From Meira nashicola (Eukaryota; Basidiomycota; Exobasidiomycetes; Exobasidiales; Brachybasidiaceae): 64,000 nucleotides of DNA. Location: NCBI GenBank assembly GCA_001600355.1, contig BCJU01000004.1, forward strand, positions 682,001-746,000, written 5' to 3'. The notes beneath the pieces were generated by a model. The model worked only from the letters and a program-made list of their open reading frames with translations. It had not been told where the DNA came from and made no database searches. The position numbers were made by a program, and so were the translations under genes. The stretch's first letter is position 1, and each line of letters begins with the position of its first letter. Positions 32,811 to 44,157 of the stretch are shown here, piece by piece.

Positions 32811-34580
32811 TTAAGACGACCATGCTTTAATTTGTTTCTTATACGTCCAATCGTTTAATGGACCTCTTCTAGGACCTGAAACAAAAGATTGATCTTTACC
32901 AATACGTAATCTTGCAGGAGCTAAAGATGTATTTGGGGTGATTGGTGTTTGTAAAATAGATGAAGGTGTGGTGAACTGTTGTTCAAAAGCTTGACCTTCT
33001 TGATCGAAATAACCTGACGTAGAAGGTGTATGAACTGTATCATCTTCTAAATCGTAATGCATTCCAGAGGGAAGACTCTTATTCCACATACGATCATTAG
33101 AACCAATATCTAACAACATATTCTCGTCTCCTTCTATAAATGCACTCTTTGTGTTTGAATAATGCTTCTTTAATTCACGATAAGCTTTGGGCCATGCAAG
33201 AACACTGATTGCTTTGAGCTGTTGACCTTCCCTTTGACCGTTTGCATGATAAGGCCATCGTCTTAATAAATCAATCGCTTCTATAAACATCATAAAGTCA
33301 TTATAACGTTTACCACCTTCGCGCCAATCGATACGTTCGTCATTACTTAGATCAGAATCGTCATCTGCATTCCAATCATCCTCTTCAGATAAACTCTGTA
33401 AAGTTGCTCCACCATGACGTCTAGTAACCCATCTGATCGTGAGACTTTGTAATCGGGGTAAAACTTGTCTGAACCATTCCACCGCATTATTGTCCAAACC
33501 AAATACAGTCAATTCGACATGTTTGAGATTGGCAAACGTTGGCAAGGTAAGGTATTGTGGTAAGCTAAATTCTGTAGTTAATGAAATTGGTAGTGCACCT
33601 TTTTCCAGCCTTGATGCTGTACCATTAAATAAAGAAGCTAAAGAAAACAGATCCAAGAATAAATGTTGCAGATTAGGTGAAGCCAATAAAATTTGCTCAA
33701 TACCAATACCAAGTGTAACGTGTTCGGCCACTTGATCTGGCATATATCCATCAGAGTCAAACTCTTTCGATGCGATTGCTAGAGATCGTACATGTTGACC
33801 CAATGATGGATTATGTACAGCAAGCGTCATTCGAAATCGTCTAAACACGATAGGGTTGGATAAATGCACATTTGCATACAAGCGCGAAGTGATCATTCGA
33901 TGATATCTTTTGGATAAAAGTGCAATTTTTGTAGGTATTGCTTGTGGAGTATTTGGCATAGCAGCAAGCAAGAGGATGTGTGTGACGATTTCTGGTGGAA
34001 GTTTATTGAGATTTGACGAGCAAAGTCTTGATTCGGATCGACGAAGGCGTGAAAATGCTCTTCCGACATAACCGCCTTTTCCTTCAAAATTGTCGGCCAT
34101 GTTTTGAATTTTTGTAGATAGATGATCTATGTGAATGCTAAAATGTTCATCGATCGATGCCAAGATTTTATGTAGCAAAGGTTCACGAGTTGCTGGTGCT
34201 GTTTCATGAATCGGTCTAGGTCCTAAAGCTGGTAAATGCAAAGAAGCGCCTGTTTCGATCGTAAATCTTCTATTTGCACGATTTAACTCCGGTCTTCTGA
34301 TTCGATTACCTCGTATTTCTGGTTCAGTTTGTCTATTTTGTTGTACGGTGTTTCTTGTATCGTTTCCAGTTTGAATTGGAGTACTTGCGACTAAATGAAC
34401 GAGATGAAGGATGAGCATAAAATGCATGCCCAATAACAAAGCGATCGATTCTGCCACGACATGAATAGCATGAATCAAAGCATCAATGCAATCCTTAATG
34501 ATCCAAGTTCCTGCACTTTTTTGCGATATTGATTCCGCTCCTTGTTCCGATTGAAATTCTTCCCGTCTTGATCTCGACAT
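32811..34580 (-). CDS. F-box-like protein
   Basis: 589 residues, single exon. Around residues 185-230 it reads LNKLPPEIVTHILLLAAMPN, then KIALLSKRYHRMITSRLYANVHL; this is the pattern L-P-x-E-I-x-x-x-I-L...S-K-x-x-x-x-x-x-x-x-L-Y-x-x-V of fungal F-box-like proteins. The following part has leucine-rich stretches (LASPNLQHLFLDLFSLA, LPTFANLKHVELTVFG, VLPRLQSLTIRW) consistent with LRR-like substrate recognition. A hydrophobic helix lies near residues 32-64 (ALIHAIHVVAESIALLLG), unusual for the class. The expected role is substrate recruitment to an SCF ubiquitin ligase; the substrate is unknown. Confidence 0.7.
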   Translation of the reverse strand: MSRSRREEFQSEQGAESISQKSAGTWIIKDCIDALIHAIHVVAESIALLLGMHFMLILHLVHLVASTPIQTGNDTRNTVQQNRQTEPEIRGNRIRRPELNRANRRFTIETGASLHLPALGPRPIHETAPATREPLLHKILASIDEHFSIHIDHLSTKIQNMADNFEGKGGYVGRAFSRLRRSESRLCSSNLNKLPPEIVTHILLLAAMPNTPQAIPTKIALLSKRYHRMITSRLYANVHLSNPIVFRRFRMTLAVHNPSLGQHVRSLAIASKEFDSDGYMPDQVAEHVTLGIGIEQILLASPNLQHLFLDLFSLASLFNGTASRLEKGALPISLTTEFSLPQYLTLPTFANLKHVELTVFGLDNNAVEWFRQVLPRLQSLTIRWVTRRHGGATLQSLSEEDDWNADDDSDLSNDERIDWREGGKRYNDFMMFIEAIDLLRRWPYHANGQREGQQLKAISVLAWPKAYRELKKHYSNTKSAFIEGDENMLLDIGSNDRMWNKSLPSGMHYDLEDDTVHTPSTSGYFDQEGQAFEQQFTTPSSILQTPITPNTSLAPARLRIGKDQSFVSGPRRGPLNDWTYKKQIKAWSS

Positions 34581-35571
34581 GAGAACGAAAAGGTGTTTAC
34601 CAAGTTTGAGTGATGATTATGATGATCGTAGTAAAGATGTTTAGCTCTTCTAGAAAAGCTTTTTCATCGAAATCATATGTGAATTTGAACCCATATCACA
34701 CACTATGTGAGTGCAACTAGCTTTTAGATGATGTCCGTTGTACGGAATAAAAATGGAGCGAGATATAATCATTCAGAGGCGCGATAACGACAATTTAAGC
34801 TTTACAGTGCTCAAGTGCCAAACATACGGGCCCCGCCACCTGCAAGCCGTACATATTCACACATAAAGCATAATCCAGGCTCGGGCACGCGGACTGATTT
34901 GAAAATAGGCTAAAATTATACAATCAGATATTTTATAAATTCCTACGATATGTCCCGGATAGACAAACTCCTGTGACAGATTCTGCACTTGTACATATTC
35001 TATGAATATCCTAAGAGATAATGAAGATCTTTATCAACACGTGTGAGATTGACATATTCTACCCCATCGAGCGGGCCTTTCATTGTTTGTCCGAACGATG
35101 AAGATCTTGCTACATACCTATGTGAGCTTATGTCATCTGATCATACTTAAATGTTTACATATGAATATGTACGATCTCTCAATCCCAAAAAATCTATCAC
35201 GATATCGTAAAAGGGTTCATCTTTTACTTCATTGTCATCTAAAAGGGTTTGTGGAGGCCAATGATTATGTAGTAAGTACTACAGTGACTGATTATGAAAG
35301 TGGAGAATTTAAAAAAATATTTAACATTAAAAGTGCGCTAAGTAAGCACACACATCCACGCGATGAGAGCAAAAGAAAAAAACTATTGCATCATACATAT
35401 GTATGTAACCAGAAGGGTTGTGAATTGTTTAGAAGATAGATGAAGCTATTCGATTTAATATCAAGAAATAAAAAAGGAAGAAAAAGATATAAAATTTAGG
35501 TTAGAACATTTTAAAATTCCTTTTCTGTTTCTTCCATCAATTAACTTTTATTCTGATTTAACATAACAATC
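34581..35571. other. Divergent promoter region, F-box-like / hydrophilic protein
   Basis: 991 bases. A 118-codon open stretch (35083..35439, plus) has no recognisable family and biased, leader-like composition, so I do not call it a gene. Nothing else is supported. Confidence 0.45.
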
Positions 35572-36147
35572 ATGACTTTAGCAGAACAAACTCCAAGCTC
35601 TTTAGCAGCTGCCGATAAACAACGTCATTCTCGTATGAACCCAGGTGGTAGTTCTGGACCAAACAAAGACGGAGCAAGTCGTCCTGATGGAGCTTCAGCT
35701 TTAGGTAATGAAATGGGAGGCGAAGCTGATGCACAAAGAGAACGTCAAGCTGCTTTGCGTGAAGGTGATGAATTTCCACCTTCTGAAACAATAAGATCAC
35801 AAGAACCAGGTTATGGTGCAACAGGAACTGGTTTCGGTCAATTGAATGGTGCAGAAAAAGGATATAATCAAGGACCTTCTTTTGCCGAACGTGAAAATAA
35901 TCAACAAGATAAAAATCAAGCTTGGCAATCAGGTCAACGTGATTTAGGCGCAATCGCTCGTAATTCAGCCGGAACTGCAAATTATAACCCACAAGCAGAT
36001 CCCAATTCAATCTCTTCAACTGGAAACCGTCGTCCAGAAGAAATCTTAGATACTGCAGGTCGCTCTATGGGTACTGAAAGTGGAACAGGCGCTTATGCAG
36101 GTGGTGTAGTGAACCAAGCTGGAACAAACAATGTCCCAGACGCATGA
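35572..36147 (+). CDS. Small hydrophilic protein, unknown
   Basis: 191 residues, single exon, not recognised. It is free of hydrophobic segments and very rich in Gly, Gln, Asn, Ala and Glu (repeated short motifs such as SRPDGAS, NEMGGEAD, RERQAALREGDEFPP, EPGYGATGTG). That composition is like stress hydrophilins/LEA-like proteins, and the protein would be disordered. Codon use looks like that of highly expressed neighbours (cgt, ggt, gaa). It converges on the HAM1-like gene with about 100 bases between the stop codons. Confidence 0.65.
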   Translation: MTLAEQTPSSLAAADKQRHSRMNPGGSSGPNKDGASRPDGASALGNEMGGEADAQRERQAALREGDEFPPSETIRSQEPGYGATGTGFGQLNGAEKGYNQGPSFAERENNQQDKNQAWQSGQRDLGAIARNSAGTANYNPQADPNSISSTGNRRPEEILDTAGRSMGTESGTGAYAGGVVNQAGTNNVPDA

Positions 36148-36245
36148 TTTCATAAAAACCTGTCTGTGTCGTAACAAAATAAATAAATAAATTAACGAAT
36201 AAAATAAAAACATTGCATGGGTATCCTTGAAAAAGTCCATATTTT

Positions 36246-39200
36246 TTATGAATTGGTGTGATTATCGACAACTTCTTCCAACTTCTCGGCTTGCTTACTA
36301 CGATCATCTGATTGAGAAACTGCTTGTTTTCCTATTTTTGATGACATACCTTCTGGACTTTGTACTTCTTCTCGATTTGATTTTTCTTCTGCTTTTGCTT
36401 CATTAAGCTCTTTCTCTGCATTATCAACTACTTTTTCATCCGTTGGACCTTCTGGCTTATTACGAATAATGGCTGCTTCTACAGTTTCATGAATTTCTCC
36501 ATCAACGGGCGCAGCAACATTATCAATACCTTCTTCTTGATCAGTTTGCACGATTGGAGCAGGTTTTATAGTATCCATACCATCCAAATCAAATGCATTA
36601 CTTCTCCATTCATTTCTTATAATTTCCTTTTTTCCTGTTTCATCAACTTGCTTTTTTACCCATTTAACAGCATGACTATTTTCTATACTCTTTCCGGCTG
36701 CTTTTGCACGATCGCTTAAAGTCATTCCTGTAACGTTATCTTCACGTGTAAAATCGATTTCAATCGTTCCTGCTTGTTCATGATACTTTTTCAATAAATC
36801 ACGTAATTCTGCCATTTGTTTTTTAATATCTTCCAATTTGATATCTCCTTTTTTACCATCTCTATCCAAACGTAAAGTCATCAAATAAACGTCCAATTGT
36901 TTTAATCCTAACGTAATTCCTTCTGCGATAAAATGTCGNAAAATTNTTTTTGTTAAATAACTATTTGCTAATTTATCCGCCATAAAATGTAAAATTCTAT
37001 GATTGCTTTCGTACACTTTAAGATTTAAAGAACCCAATTTTGCTTTAACTTTGCGAACTGTGAAATAATGCGGTCCAGGATCTTTTGGAACATCGATATA
37101 AATGCTTAGACCGAAGTTTTTGATCAAAAGATCTGCAATACCTTTATCGTGAAAAGTGAAACCTAAACGTGAAGTGACAGCGAATGCGAGCTTGTACACT
37201 CTAAGAGACATTCCTTTTATTTTGATCTTGAAACTATGTGAATGATTTGAATCTTTTAATTGACGGAAATCAAAATGAACGTCATTTGTCATTCGCATAT
37301 CCAATGTATCGGGTAAAAGAGTTGAAAGTTCAAGTGCGATATTTTCAATCACTAAATCGAAATCAGGATGAAGATATTTGATCCTTGGAACAGGAATCAC
37401 ACCAAACTTTTCGAATAAAGGCGGTAAAATTTTATGACGTAAATCATGCCAAAGAGCGCCAGGTTTCCAACCATCTTTACGTATAGCATCAAAAACTGCT
37501 TTTAATGAAGATAGTAATTTGATCATTAAAGCATCTTTTCTGATCGAATTAAAAAAAGATGCAATTCCACCAATAAAAGTTGAAATCTTTTCACGATAAG
37601 AAACAGCAAGATTTTTGAAACGATTGATCAATTTACGTAATCCTTCATCTGCTTCAGGTGTTAAAATATATCCTTCTTCCAATAAACATCTTTTCAAATG
37701 TGCATCTGCATCTGACCAGAAAGCACGAATATGAGGATCTTCTTTTGCGCCATTTGATAAAACTTTTGCTGCTTCAAGAATAGGTCGAATAGATTCTTTT
37801 CCGTTAAAGTTTTCCAATAATTGAAGGAGCGGTTCGGCATTATAAGACAGAGCTTCATCGAGAGACGAATTGGGCAATTCTGCATGTCTTTGGATAAGGG
37901 AAAATAATGCTTCAACTCTCTCGATGAACCATAGCAAAGCATCTTTATATTCTTGAGTAGATTGACAATCTACAATTAACTTTTTCGTTCTAGCAAGAAG
38001 ACGCTCTTGAACCTCTTCGTTAAAAGCTTCCTTTAAGTTTTCTTCAGCATCTTTTCTTGTTTTGTTTACCATTTCTTTCACTGTTTCGCTAGATGGTTTC
38101 AAATGAGTTTGAGAATTAGCAATCGCTAGCATTTGTGCAGCATCCACGAGATCTGTTACTGTCAAAGGTGTTGATCCAGTTGCATCTCCTCCATTGACAA
38201 TCTCTTTCTCTTGTAATGCTTCCATCACTTCAGGAGGTATTTGACCTTGTTTAATTTGATCACGCATTCTTTGCAAATCATCTTGACTTTTAGATAGTGT
38301 TGTTGCAGAAGCTAAAGCTTGCTTACGAAGCTCTTCCAAAGCAGGAATAGTATTTCCATTCACAAGTTCTTGTTTTATGGTATCAAGATTCATATTACCA
38401 TCCTTAAATGCTAAAGAGAGCTGTTCACGTAATAATGCCAAATTTGGAAGCTCAACATTTCGTTCGATCTTAGATGGAATTCCACCAACTTGACCATTTG
38501 GTTGAGCTTTAGCTTCAGAGAGAGCGGCAGCTGCGGTTAAGCTTTCAACAGGATCACCATTTTGAGATGTTTTTGTAGAGGCTTTTGCTGCTCTTGCTTG
38601 TGCTAATGCTTTTTGTGCAACATTTTGAAACGTACCTGTACTACTTTTTATCTGACCAAGTCGATCACGAGCATCTTCTAATGATTCACCTGCAGTCTTA
38701 TCTACCACTTCTGCAAAAACGTAACCAAGATCGCCGAGAATATGTCGAAGTTCAGGTTGAATGAGTAATAGTCTGACTAGTGTCCTGAGATGTTTTCCGG
38801 CTGGTGGTAAAGAAAATGGGTAAAACAGTTAGTATTTTCATTTCAGGTGTGAATGTATGCATGCTTAAAACACACTTACCTTGTATAGAGTCATCCTTCA
38901 CAACTTTGCCTGCTTCGATTGCTTTAGTTTTTAACCCTTTTCCCTTTTCACTACCATCATTTGAGCTATCCTTTGCACCTTTACCCCATCTAAACTTTAA
39001 ACCATTCTTGCCCAATTGACCTGCTGTTCCTTTTGTTCTCCATAAAAATTCTTGAATGTATTCACCTTCATTCTTTTCATCTATTAATAACCTTATAGAT
39101 TCAAGAAAACTTTCCAATTCTTTTACTAATTTATTTCCAGGTTTTGATAAATCATCTTTTACCGGAAGACTTGTTTTTATTCTTTGAATGAATGCAATCG

Positions 39201-39261
39201 TTTGTTCATTTGTAGGTACGGCACCTTCTTGTAAAGCAGCAAGAGCATCGATTAATGTCAT
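36246..39261 (-). CDS. HAM1-like (BPI-fold related) protein
   Basis: Two exons, complement(36246..38800, 38880..39261), give 978 residues; the intron has a gtaagt donor and accaccag acceptor, phase 1, and the join reads DSIQAGKHLRTLVRLLL. The N-terminal third has helices of the fungal HAM1-like family (DALAALQEGAVPTNEQTIAF, LIDEKNEGEYIQEFLW), and the C-terminal part has LPDTLDMRMTNDVHFDF, FKIKIKGMSLRV, LGFTFHDKGIADL and GITLGLKQLDVYL, resembling the beta-rich lipid-binding BPI-like domain of these proteins. Neurospora HAM-1 is linked to hyphal fusion; biochemical role unknown. Two unresolved bases (n at 36939 and 36946) fall inside the coding sequence. Confidence 0.75.
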
Positions 39262-39748
39262 CTTACCAAAATGAGAGGATTAGAAAGTGAGAGGAGGGGG
39301 TATATGGAATGAATGGATGAACAGGGTCTTGAATGGGATCAGCATACATTCATTGTTTTAGACACCTTCTTTTCCCGCTTGATTAGATAGAGATAGAATC
39401 CGACAAACAGAAATCTGACACAAGTGACAAGGTGCATTGAATTCTATGAATGTCATACTCACACACGTTCCCCATGGTGGAGGCGGGCACTGCAGCAGAA
39501 GATGGAAAAATGAATGAATTGCAGATCCTTCGTGTTTCTAGCGCTGTGTGCCCCTTATTCGATTGTTTGTTTCCTGCATGCTTCCAATTCTAATAGGAAC
39601 ACGTCTGCTTTAACTCACACGCCCGGTGACTGCGCCTGCGCCCGCGCCTGTTTTTTTAGGACGGGCGTGTACTAATTTTAGCTTAACGAATTAACAATCT
39701 TCTCAAGCTCAATCATCATATTCATCATAACGCCCATATGTCATCAAA
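39262..39748. other. Divergent promoter region, HAM1-like / ALG3
   Basis: 487 bases between divergent starts; contains GC-richer patches near 39620-39670 (cgcctgcgcccgcgcctg) that stand out against the local composition. No gene or RNA recognised. Confidence 0.45.
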
Positions 39749-41182
39749 ATGGCATCGGCAAGAGCGCAAGCTATTTCAGGAAATAATGTCAGAATCAGAC
39801 AAGGAACATCATCTCCAACTGTAACTCCAACACAACGAAGGTATACCATCGAAGATGATGAAGATCAATACGCATGGTTGAAAAGAGTAGTTTTACGCGC
39901 TCTTTGGACGCCGTATAATTATTGGACTCTTGTAGCATTGTGCCTTTTAACAGAGGTAGTTTTCATTACAATCATTATTATTGCTATTCGATTCACAGAA
40001 ATTGACTTTCAAACGTATATGCAACAGGTTGATCTATTTCAAAAGGGAGAACGTACGTATGACAAAATCACAGGAGATACAGGACCATGCGTTTATCCAG
40101 CTATGCATATATACATCTATTCACTCTTTTCGTCCGTTTCAGATGGTGGAAAGAATATTATACCTGTGCAAATCATATTTGGAGCGCTGTATATTGCCAC
40201 CCAATTTTTGACAATGGCAATTTACAAATCTGCACGAATTCCACCAATCATCTTATTTCCGTTGCTGTTGTCCAAAAGACTGCATTCAATCTATGTCTTA
40301 CGCTTATTCAATGATTGTTGGGCGGTCGCAATTATGTATGGATCCATTTGGGCAATGACAAAAGCAAAGTGGGGAGTAGCAAGTATACTTTACAGCTTAG
40401 CATTAGGCACAAAGATGAACATCCTGCTTTACGCTCCAGCAATGGCGGCCATTTATCTTCGTGCTTTGGGTTTGCAAAGATCTGCGGTGGAAGCGGCAAA
40501 AGTGATACTTGTGCAAGTTTTACTTGGTAGTCCATTCCTATTACACAATTCGCAGTCGTATCTGTCTTCAGCTTTCGATCTTTCTCGTGCATTTTTGTAC
40601 AAATGGACTGTCAATTGGCGTTTCATTGATGAAGAAACTTTCTTAAGTCAAAAATTCGCTAGAGTGCTGCTCATACTGCATCTTTTCACAATCGCACTGT
40701 GGCTATCAACAAGGTGGACAGGCATATGGAAAAGTGGATTGAGATGGATTCGCATTTTTAGTGCACCTCCTACTACCACACCCACAACCCAGACCGAAGC
40801 ACGCATTAGACAGCCAAGTGGACGATTCATCGTAACAGTTTTATTTACCTGTAATTTGATCGGTATCACATTTGCAAGAAGTTTACACTATCAATTCTAT
40901 TCTTGGTACGCTCAACAGATACCTTTATTGGTATATTTGACCAAATTGCCAAATTCAATCAAAATTATCCTTCCGTTAGCGATCGAATGCGCTTGGAATA
41001 TATATCCATCTACTAAACAATCTTCGATGCTCTTGTTTCTTAGTCATATACTCATCTTGTTCGGCCTTTGGAGATCTAGACAAGATGACGAAACATTGGA
41101 CGAAGTGAGACCAGACGAAGAAGAGTTGACTAAATCTTTACTTCAAAGTTATGAAGCACCTTCTCTCCGAAAGGAAGAATAA
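39749..41182 (+). CDS. ALG3: ALG3, Dol-P-Man alpha-1,3-mannosyltransferase
   Basis: 477 residues, single exon, about ten hydrophobic segments. Family signatures: TEIDFQTYMQQV (catalytic luminal loop with the acidic residue pair), GDTGPCVYPAMHIYIYSLF (usually GPLVYPA), LLLSKRLHSIYVLRLFND, and LHYQFYSWYAQQIPLL. ALG3 transfers the first dolichol-phosphate-linked mannose onto Man5GlcNAc2-PP-dolichol in the ER lumen during N-glycan assembly. The Cys in GPCVYPA where Leu is usual is a local oddity but not a ligand change. C-terminus is acidic and short. Confidence 0.93.
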   Translation: MASARAQAISGNNVRIRQGTSSPTVTPTQRRYTIEDDEDQYAWLKRVVLRALWTPYNYWTLVALCLLTEVVFITIIIIAIRFTEIDFQTYMQQVDLFQKGERTYDKITGDTGPCVYPAMHIYIYSLFSSVSDGGKNIIPVQIIFGALYIATQFLTMAIYKSARIPPIILFPLLLSKRLHSIYVLRLFNDCWAVAIMYGSIWAMTKAKWGVASILYSLALGTKMNILLYAPAMAAIYLRALGLQRSAVEAAKVILVQVLLGSPFLLHNSQSYLSSAFDLSRAFLYKWTVNWRFIDEETFLSQKFARVLLILHLFTIALWLSTRWTGIWKSGLRWIRIFSAPPTTTPTTQTEARIRQPSGRFIVTVLFTCNLIGITFARSLHYQFYSWYAQQIPLLVYLTKLPNSIKIILPLAIECAWNIYPSTKQSSMLLFLSHILILFGLWRSRQDDETLDEVRPDEEELTKSLLQSYEAPSLRKEE

Positions 41183-41290
41183 ATATATGTACCTCATCAC
41201 ACATTCTGTACTTTTAAACAATGCTCATTAATTATAATACATGCAGTATGCTTGGATTTGACTAATTTACAGATGCACTTTAACTTTTTA

Positions 41291-42574
41291 TTACCGCAAT
41301 GGAGGGATATCAAGCCCTGCATTTATACTGCGAATATCTCTCTCCCAGACTAGACTCCAATCGTATCCAGCAGATCGCAATCGAGTCACTTCATCCTTAT
41401 CTGGAACGTTCGTAATCCAGGGATCCTCATACCCACTAGACGTTGCAGGTATAGAAATACCGCCAAGACTTGTTGGCACACCTCGCAAATCAAACAAAGC
41501 TCGTCCATCGTCCAGGGTAGCCAGAGGTCCCTCAAAGTCAAACAGCATATCTGAAGTGAAAGGAATTGGCCAGCCATCATCTGGTTTTGCATTCGCGTTA
41601 ACTCCTTTGCCCTTCTTGGCGGCAACAGCAGCAATGGCAGATTGACCTAGCATGATCTCTCGCCTTCTTGCTTCTTCTTCCTCTTGTGCTTCTTCTCTTT
41701 CCATTCGTATAATCCTATTCTCTTCATTTTCACGTTTTCGATGTAAGACCGTTTCAACGTCCACTTTACCCCTTCCTGCTAATGCTTCCACTAAATCTTG
41801 CTCATCTTGTTCACGTTCTGACCGATCACGTTCTTCCCTTTGCCTTCTTCTAGCAGCTCTTTCAGCTCTTACGATTCGTTCTGCTTCTTCACGAGCACGT
41901 TGTGCTTCTCCTTCAGCTGCCAGATTTCGAGTATTGGCTTGAATAGATGCTTTATTCGATGATTGATAAGCCGCGATTCTTGCTTCTGTATTTGGTACAT
42001 CTATATCGTTGATTAAATTAAACAGAATTGCTTCCACTTCTTCCAAATAATCATTGTATTCTTTCAATGTATCAAAATCATCTTCACGTTTGTTAAATAA
42101 TTTTCCTACCCTTCTTCGAATATCAACTTCTTTTTCTACTCGTAAATCTTGAAAAGTTTGAACGCCAAATTCGTATTTTCTACAAACATGACCGCACTCA
42201 GGACATGGTGCAGGACCAAGAGAAAAGATTCTATCCAAACATGATTCACACATTTTATGATAACATGGCGATACCAATAAACGAAGCTTGGGGTTCAAAT
42301 ATCTGTCCGTCTTACATTGTGGACATCGATCTTCCGGTGAACTGAAATCGACAATCCTTCTGCTAGGATCGGCGGGCATTTGCATTCGTGGACCAGTTTG
42401 ACGTTGTAAAGAACTGGCAGAAGTATTTCCAGTTATAACTTGATTGCTTCCATTGCTGGATGATATACTGCCATTTGTTCCTTCTTGTCTTGCTCTACCG
42501 GCAACACCACTCGAAATACCAGGCCTTCCACCTCTGGTAGAAGAGGACGAGGTATGTGAGCCTCGCCTCGACAT
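41291..42574 (-). CDS. TFB3: TFB3/MAT1, TFIIH kinase-assembly RING protein
   Basis: 427 residues, single exon. A C3HC4 RING finger lies near 82-130: CPQCKTDRYLNPK, SPCYHKMCESCLDRIF, APCPECGHVCRK, followed by the highly diagnostic FGVQTFQDLRVEKEVDIRRRVGKLFNKREDDF and YNDYLEEVEAILFNLINDID. This is the MAT1 N-terminal architecture. The middle is an Arg/Glu-rich helix, and the C-terminal part should contact cyclin H/Cdk7 (Ccl1/Kin28). TFB3 holds the CAK module on core TFIIH for transcription initiation and repair. The N-terminus is Ser/Gly-rich. It shares a ~200 bp promoter with IWS1. Confidence 0.94.
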   Translation of the reverse strand: MSRRGSHTSSSSTRGGRPGISSGVAGRARQEGTNGSISSSNGSNQVITGNTSASSLQRQTGPRMQMPADPSRRIVDFSSPEDRCPQCKTDRYLNPKLRLLVSPCYHKMCESCLDRIFSLGPAPCPECGHVCRKYEFGVQTFQDLRVEKEVDIRRRVGKLFNKREDDFDTLKEYNDYLEEVEAILFNLINDIDVPNTEARIAAYQSSNKASIQANTRNLAAEGEAQRAREEAERIVRAERAARRRQREERDRSEREQDEQDLVEALAGRGKVDVETVLHRKRENEENRIIRMEREEAQEEEEARRREIMLGQSAIAAVAAKKGKGVNANAKPDDGWPIPFTSDMLFDFEGPLATLDDGRALFDLRGVPTSLGGISIPATSSGYEDPWITNVPDKDEVTRLRSAGYDWSLVWERDIRSINAGLDIPPLR

Positions 42575-42772
42575 TTTTCACAATGATGATCGTTGTTTGA
42601 GTACAACAATGATTGCTGAGCCTGTCGTGTGTTAAAATGTTTCGAGCAGGAAGTGTTGCTTATATCCGTACGTGTGCGCCCGCACTTTGCTCACGCGTTT
42701 ATTTATTAACGCCCTTGATTTCTTCCGTTCGTCTGTTTTGCTTTTGTTTCTACTCCATCACATTTGCCCGAA

Positions 42773-43867
42773 ATGGATGAAATAGAACAAGCAGGAACGA
42801 TTGCAGCTCCAGAAGGGGAAGAAGTTAAAGTCAATGACATAGCAGCCGAAGATGATGAAGATGTTATTGTTCCTCGAAAACGTCAATTAAAAGAAGGCGA
42901 TGAGGATGGTGATGCAGCGGATGAATATCAAAAAGATGAAGATGATGACGATAATTTATTCGGAGGAGAAGCAAGTCAATCAACACCAGCTAAAAAGAAG
43001 AAAAAGAGATCAAACGATAATGATTTAGATGTGGATGGAGGCGAAGAAAATGGAAGATCAATGACAGATCAAGAAAGAAGAAGGTCAGATATGATGAGAA
43101 GGATTGATGCTGCAGCAAAAGGACCAAAGAGACCAAAGAAGAAAAAAGCAGACGAAACAGATTTAGAACAAATGGCAGATGATGAAGTGAATGCTATGCG
43201 GGAAAAGATGCTAAAAGCCGCACAAGATGATCAAATCGCCAATATGAACGGATCACCTGCTACTGCAAAACTTCGCATGTTACGTGAAGCTATCGATACA
43301 CTGCAAAAGACTGACTATCAACAAGCAATCTTGGACAACAATCTATTGGAGGCTGTTTGTAAATGGCTCGAACCATTGGAGGGCACACGATCACTTCCCT
43401 CACTTAACATTCAAAGAGCATTCTTCCCTCTCTTAGAGACGATGTATATCGATACAACCAGTCTTAAGATGAGCGGCCTGGGCAAGTTGATGTTATTCTA
43501 TACGAAGAAGAAGGGAGTGGATAAAAATATTCGAAGAATTGCTGAACGTTTGATTGAATCATGGTCAAGACCGATCCTGAAACGATCTTCATCTTATCGT
43601 GATAGACAACAAGCTATTCGTGAATACAATGCTGATGGAAGTGTTCGAAATTCACAACGTTCTTTGGCAAGTCAAAAAGCCGCTGCACAAGCTGCCAGTC
43701 AAGCAAGTATACGAGCACGTATTCCCGAATCCGTTACTGGAAATGCGTTTAGATATGCACCCGTTTCTAGTTTGGGTAATGATATGGATGATAGTCAATT
43801 GAGCAGATTAGCTGAAAGACAAAGGATTAACAAATTTAAACGGAATATGTTGGCTGCAAAGCGATGA
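42773..43867 (+). CDS. IWS1: IWS1/SPN1 transcription elongation factor
   Basis: 364 residues from the ATG at 42773 (MDEIEQAGTIAAPEGEE). The first 130 residues are acidic then Lys-rich and disordered. The TFIIS-N-like helical domain spans about 150-280: LREAIDTLQKTDYQQAILDN, LLEAVCKWLEPLEGTRSLP, LNIQRAFFPLLETMYIDT, SGLGKLMLFYTKKKGVDKN and RIAERLIESWSRPI. That order and wording identify IWS1/Spn1, which binds Spt6 and RNA polymerase II during elongation. C-terminal basic region as usual. Divergent from TFB3, another transcription-machinery gene; the pairing may be coincidence. Confidence 0.93.
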   Translation: MDEIEQAGTIAAPEGEEVKVNDIAAEDDEDVIVPRKRQLKEGDEDGDAADEYQKDEDDDDNLFGGEASQSTPAKKKKKRSNDNDLDVDGGEENGRSMTDQERRRSDMMRRIDAAAKGPKRPKKKKADETDLEQMADDEVNAMREKMLKAAQDDQIANMNGSPATAKLRMLREAIDTLQKTDYQQAILDNNLLEAVCKWLEPLEGTRSLPSLNIQRAFFPLLETMYIDTTSLKMSGLGKLMLFYTKKKGVDKNIRRIAERLIESWSRPILKRSSSYRDRQQAIREYNADGSVRNSQRSLASQKAAAQAASQASIRARIPESVTGNAFRYAPVSSLGNDMDDSQLSRLAERQRINKFKRNMLAAKR

Positions 43868-44157
43868 ATGTTTTCATTCTTTCCAATTCCTCATCTTGTA
43901 CTTTTTAGACCCAAAAATACTATTATATATATGTAAAAATGCCTTTGAGAGCAACACCCAATCGTTGTTTAGTATGAACAATATGGCGTGATAAAATAGG
44001 TGCCCTGCATGCCAAAAGAAGATTAAATTCGCGACCCGGCAACCGCACAAAGGTTGGCTAAAAAAGAAGCAGCATACGTGGAGTACTGCACGCACGCATT
44101 AACACTAGCACCCTTTCCTCCTGTTAACAATCACCTACGACTTACTTACATGTATAT

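Noticed and set aside
35083..35439. 118-codon open frame on the plus strand
   Set aside because: No family resemblance, odd composition and position in a divergent promoter region; probably chance.
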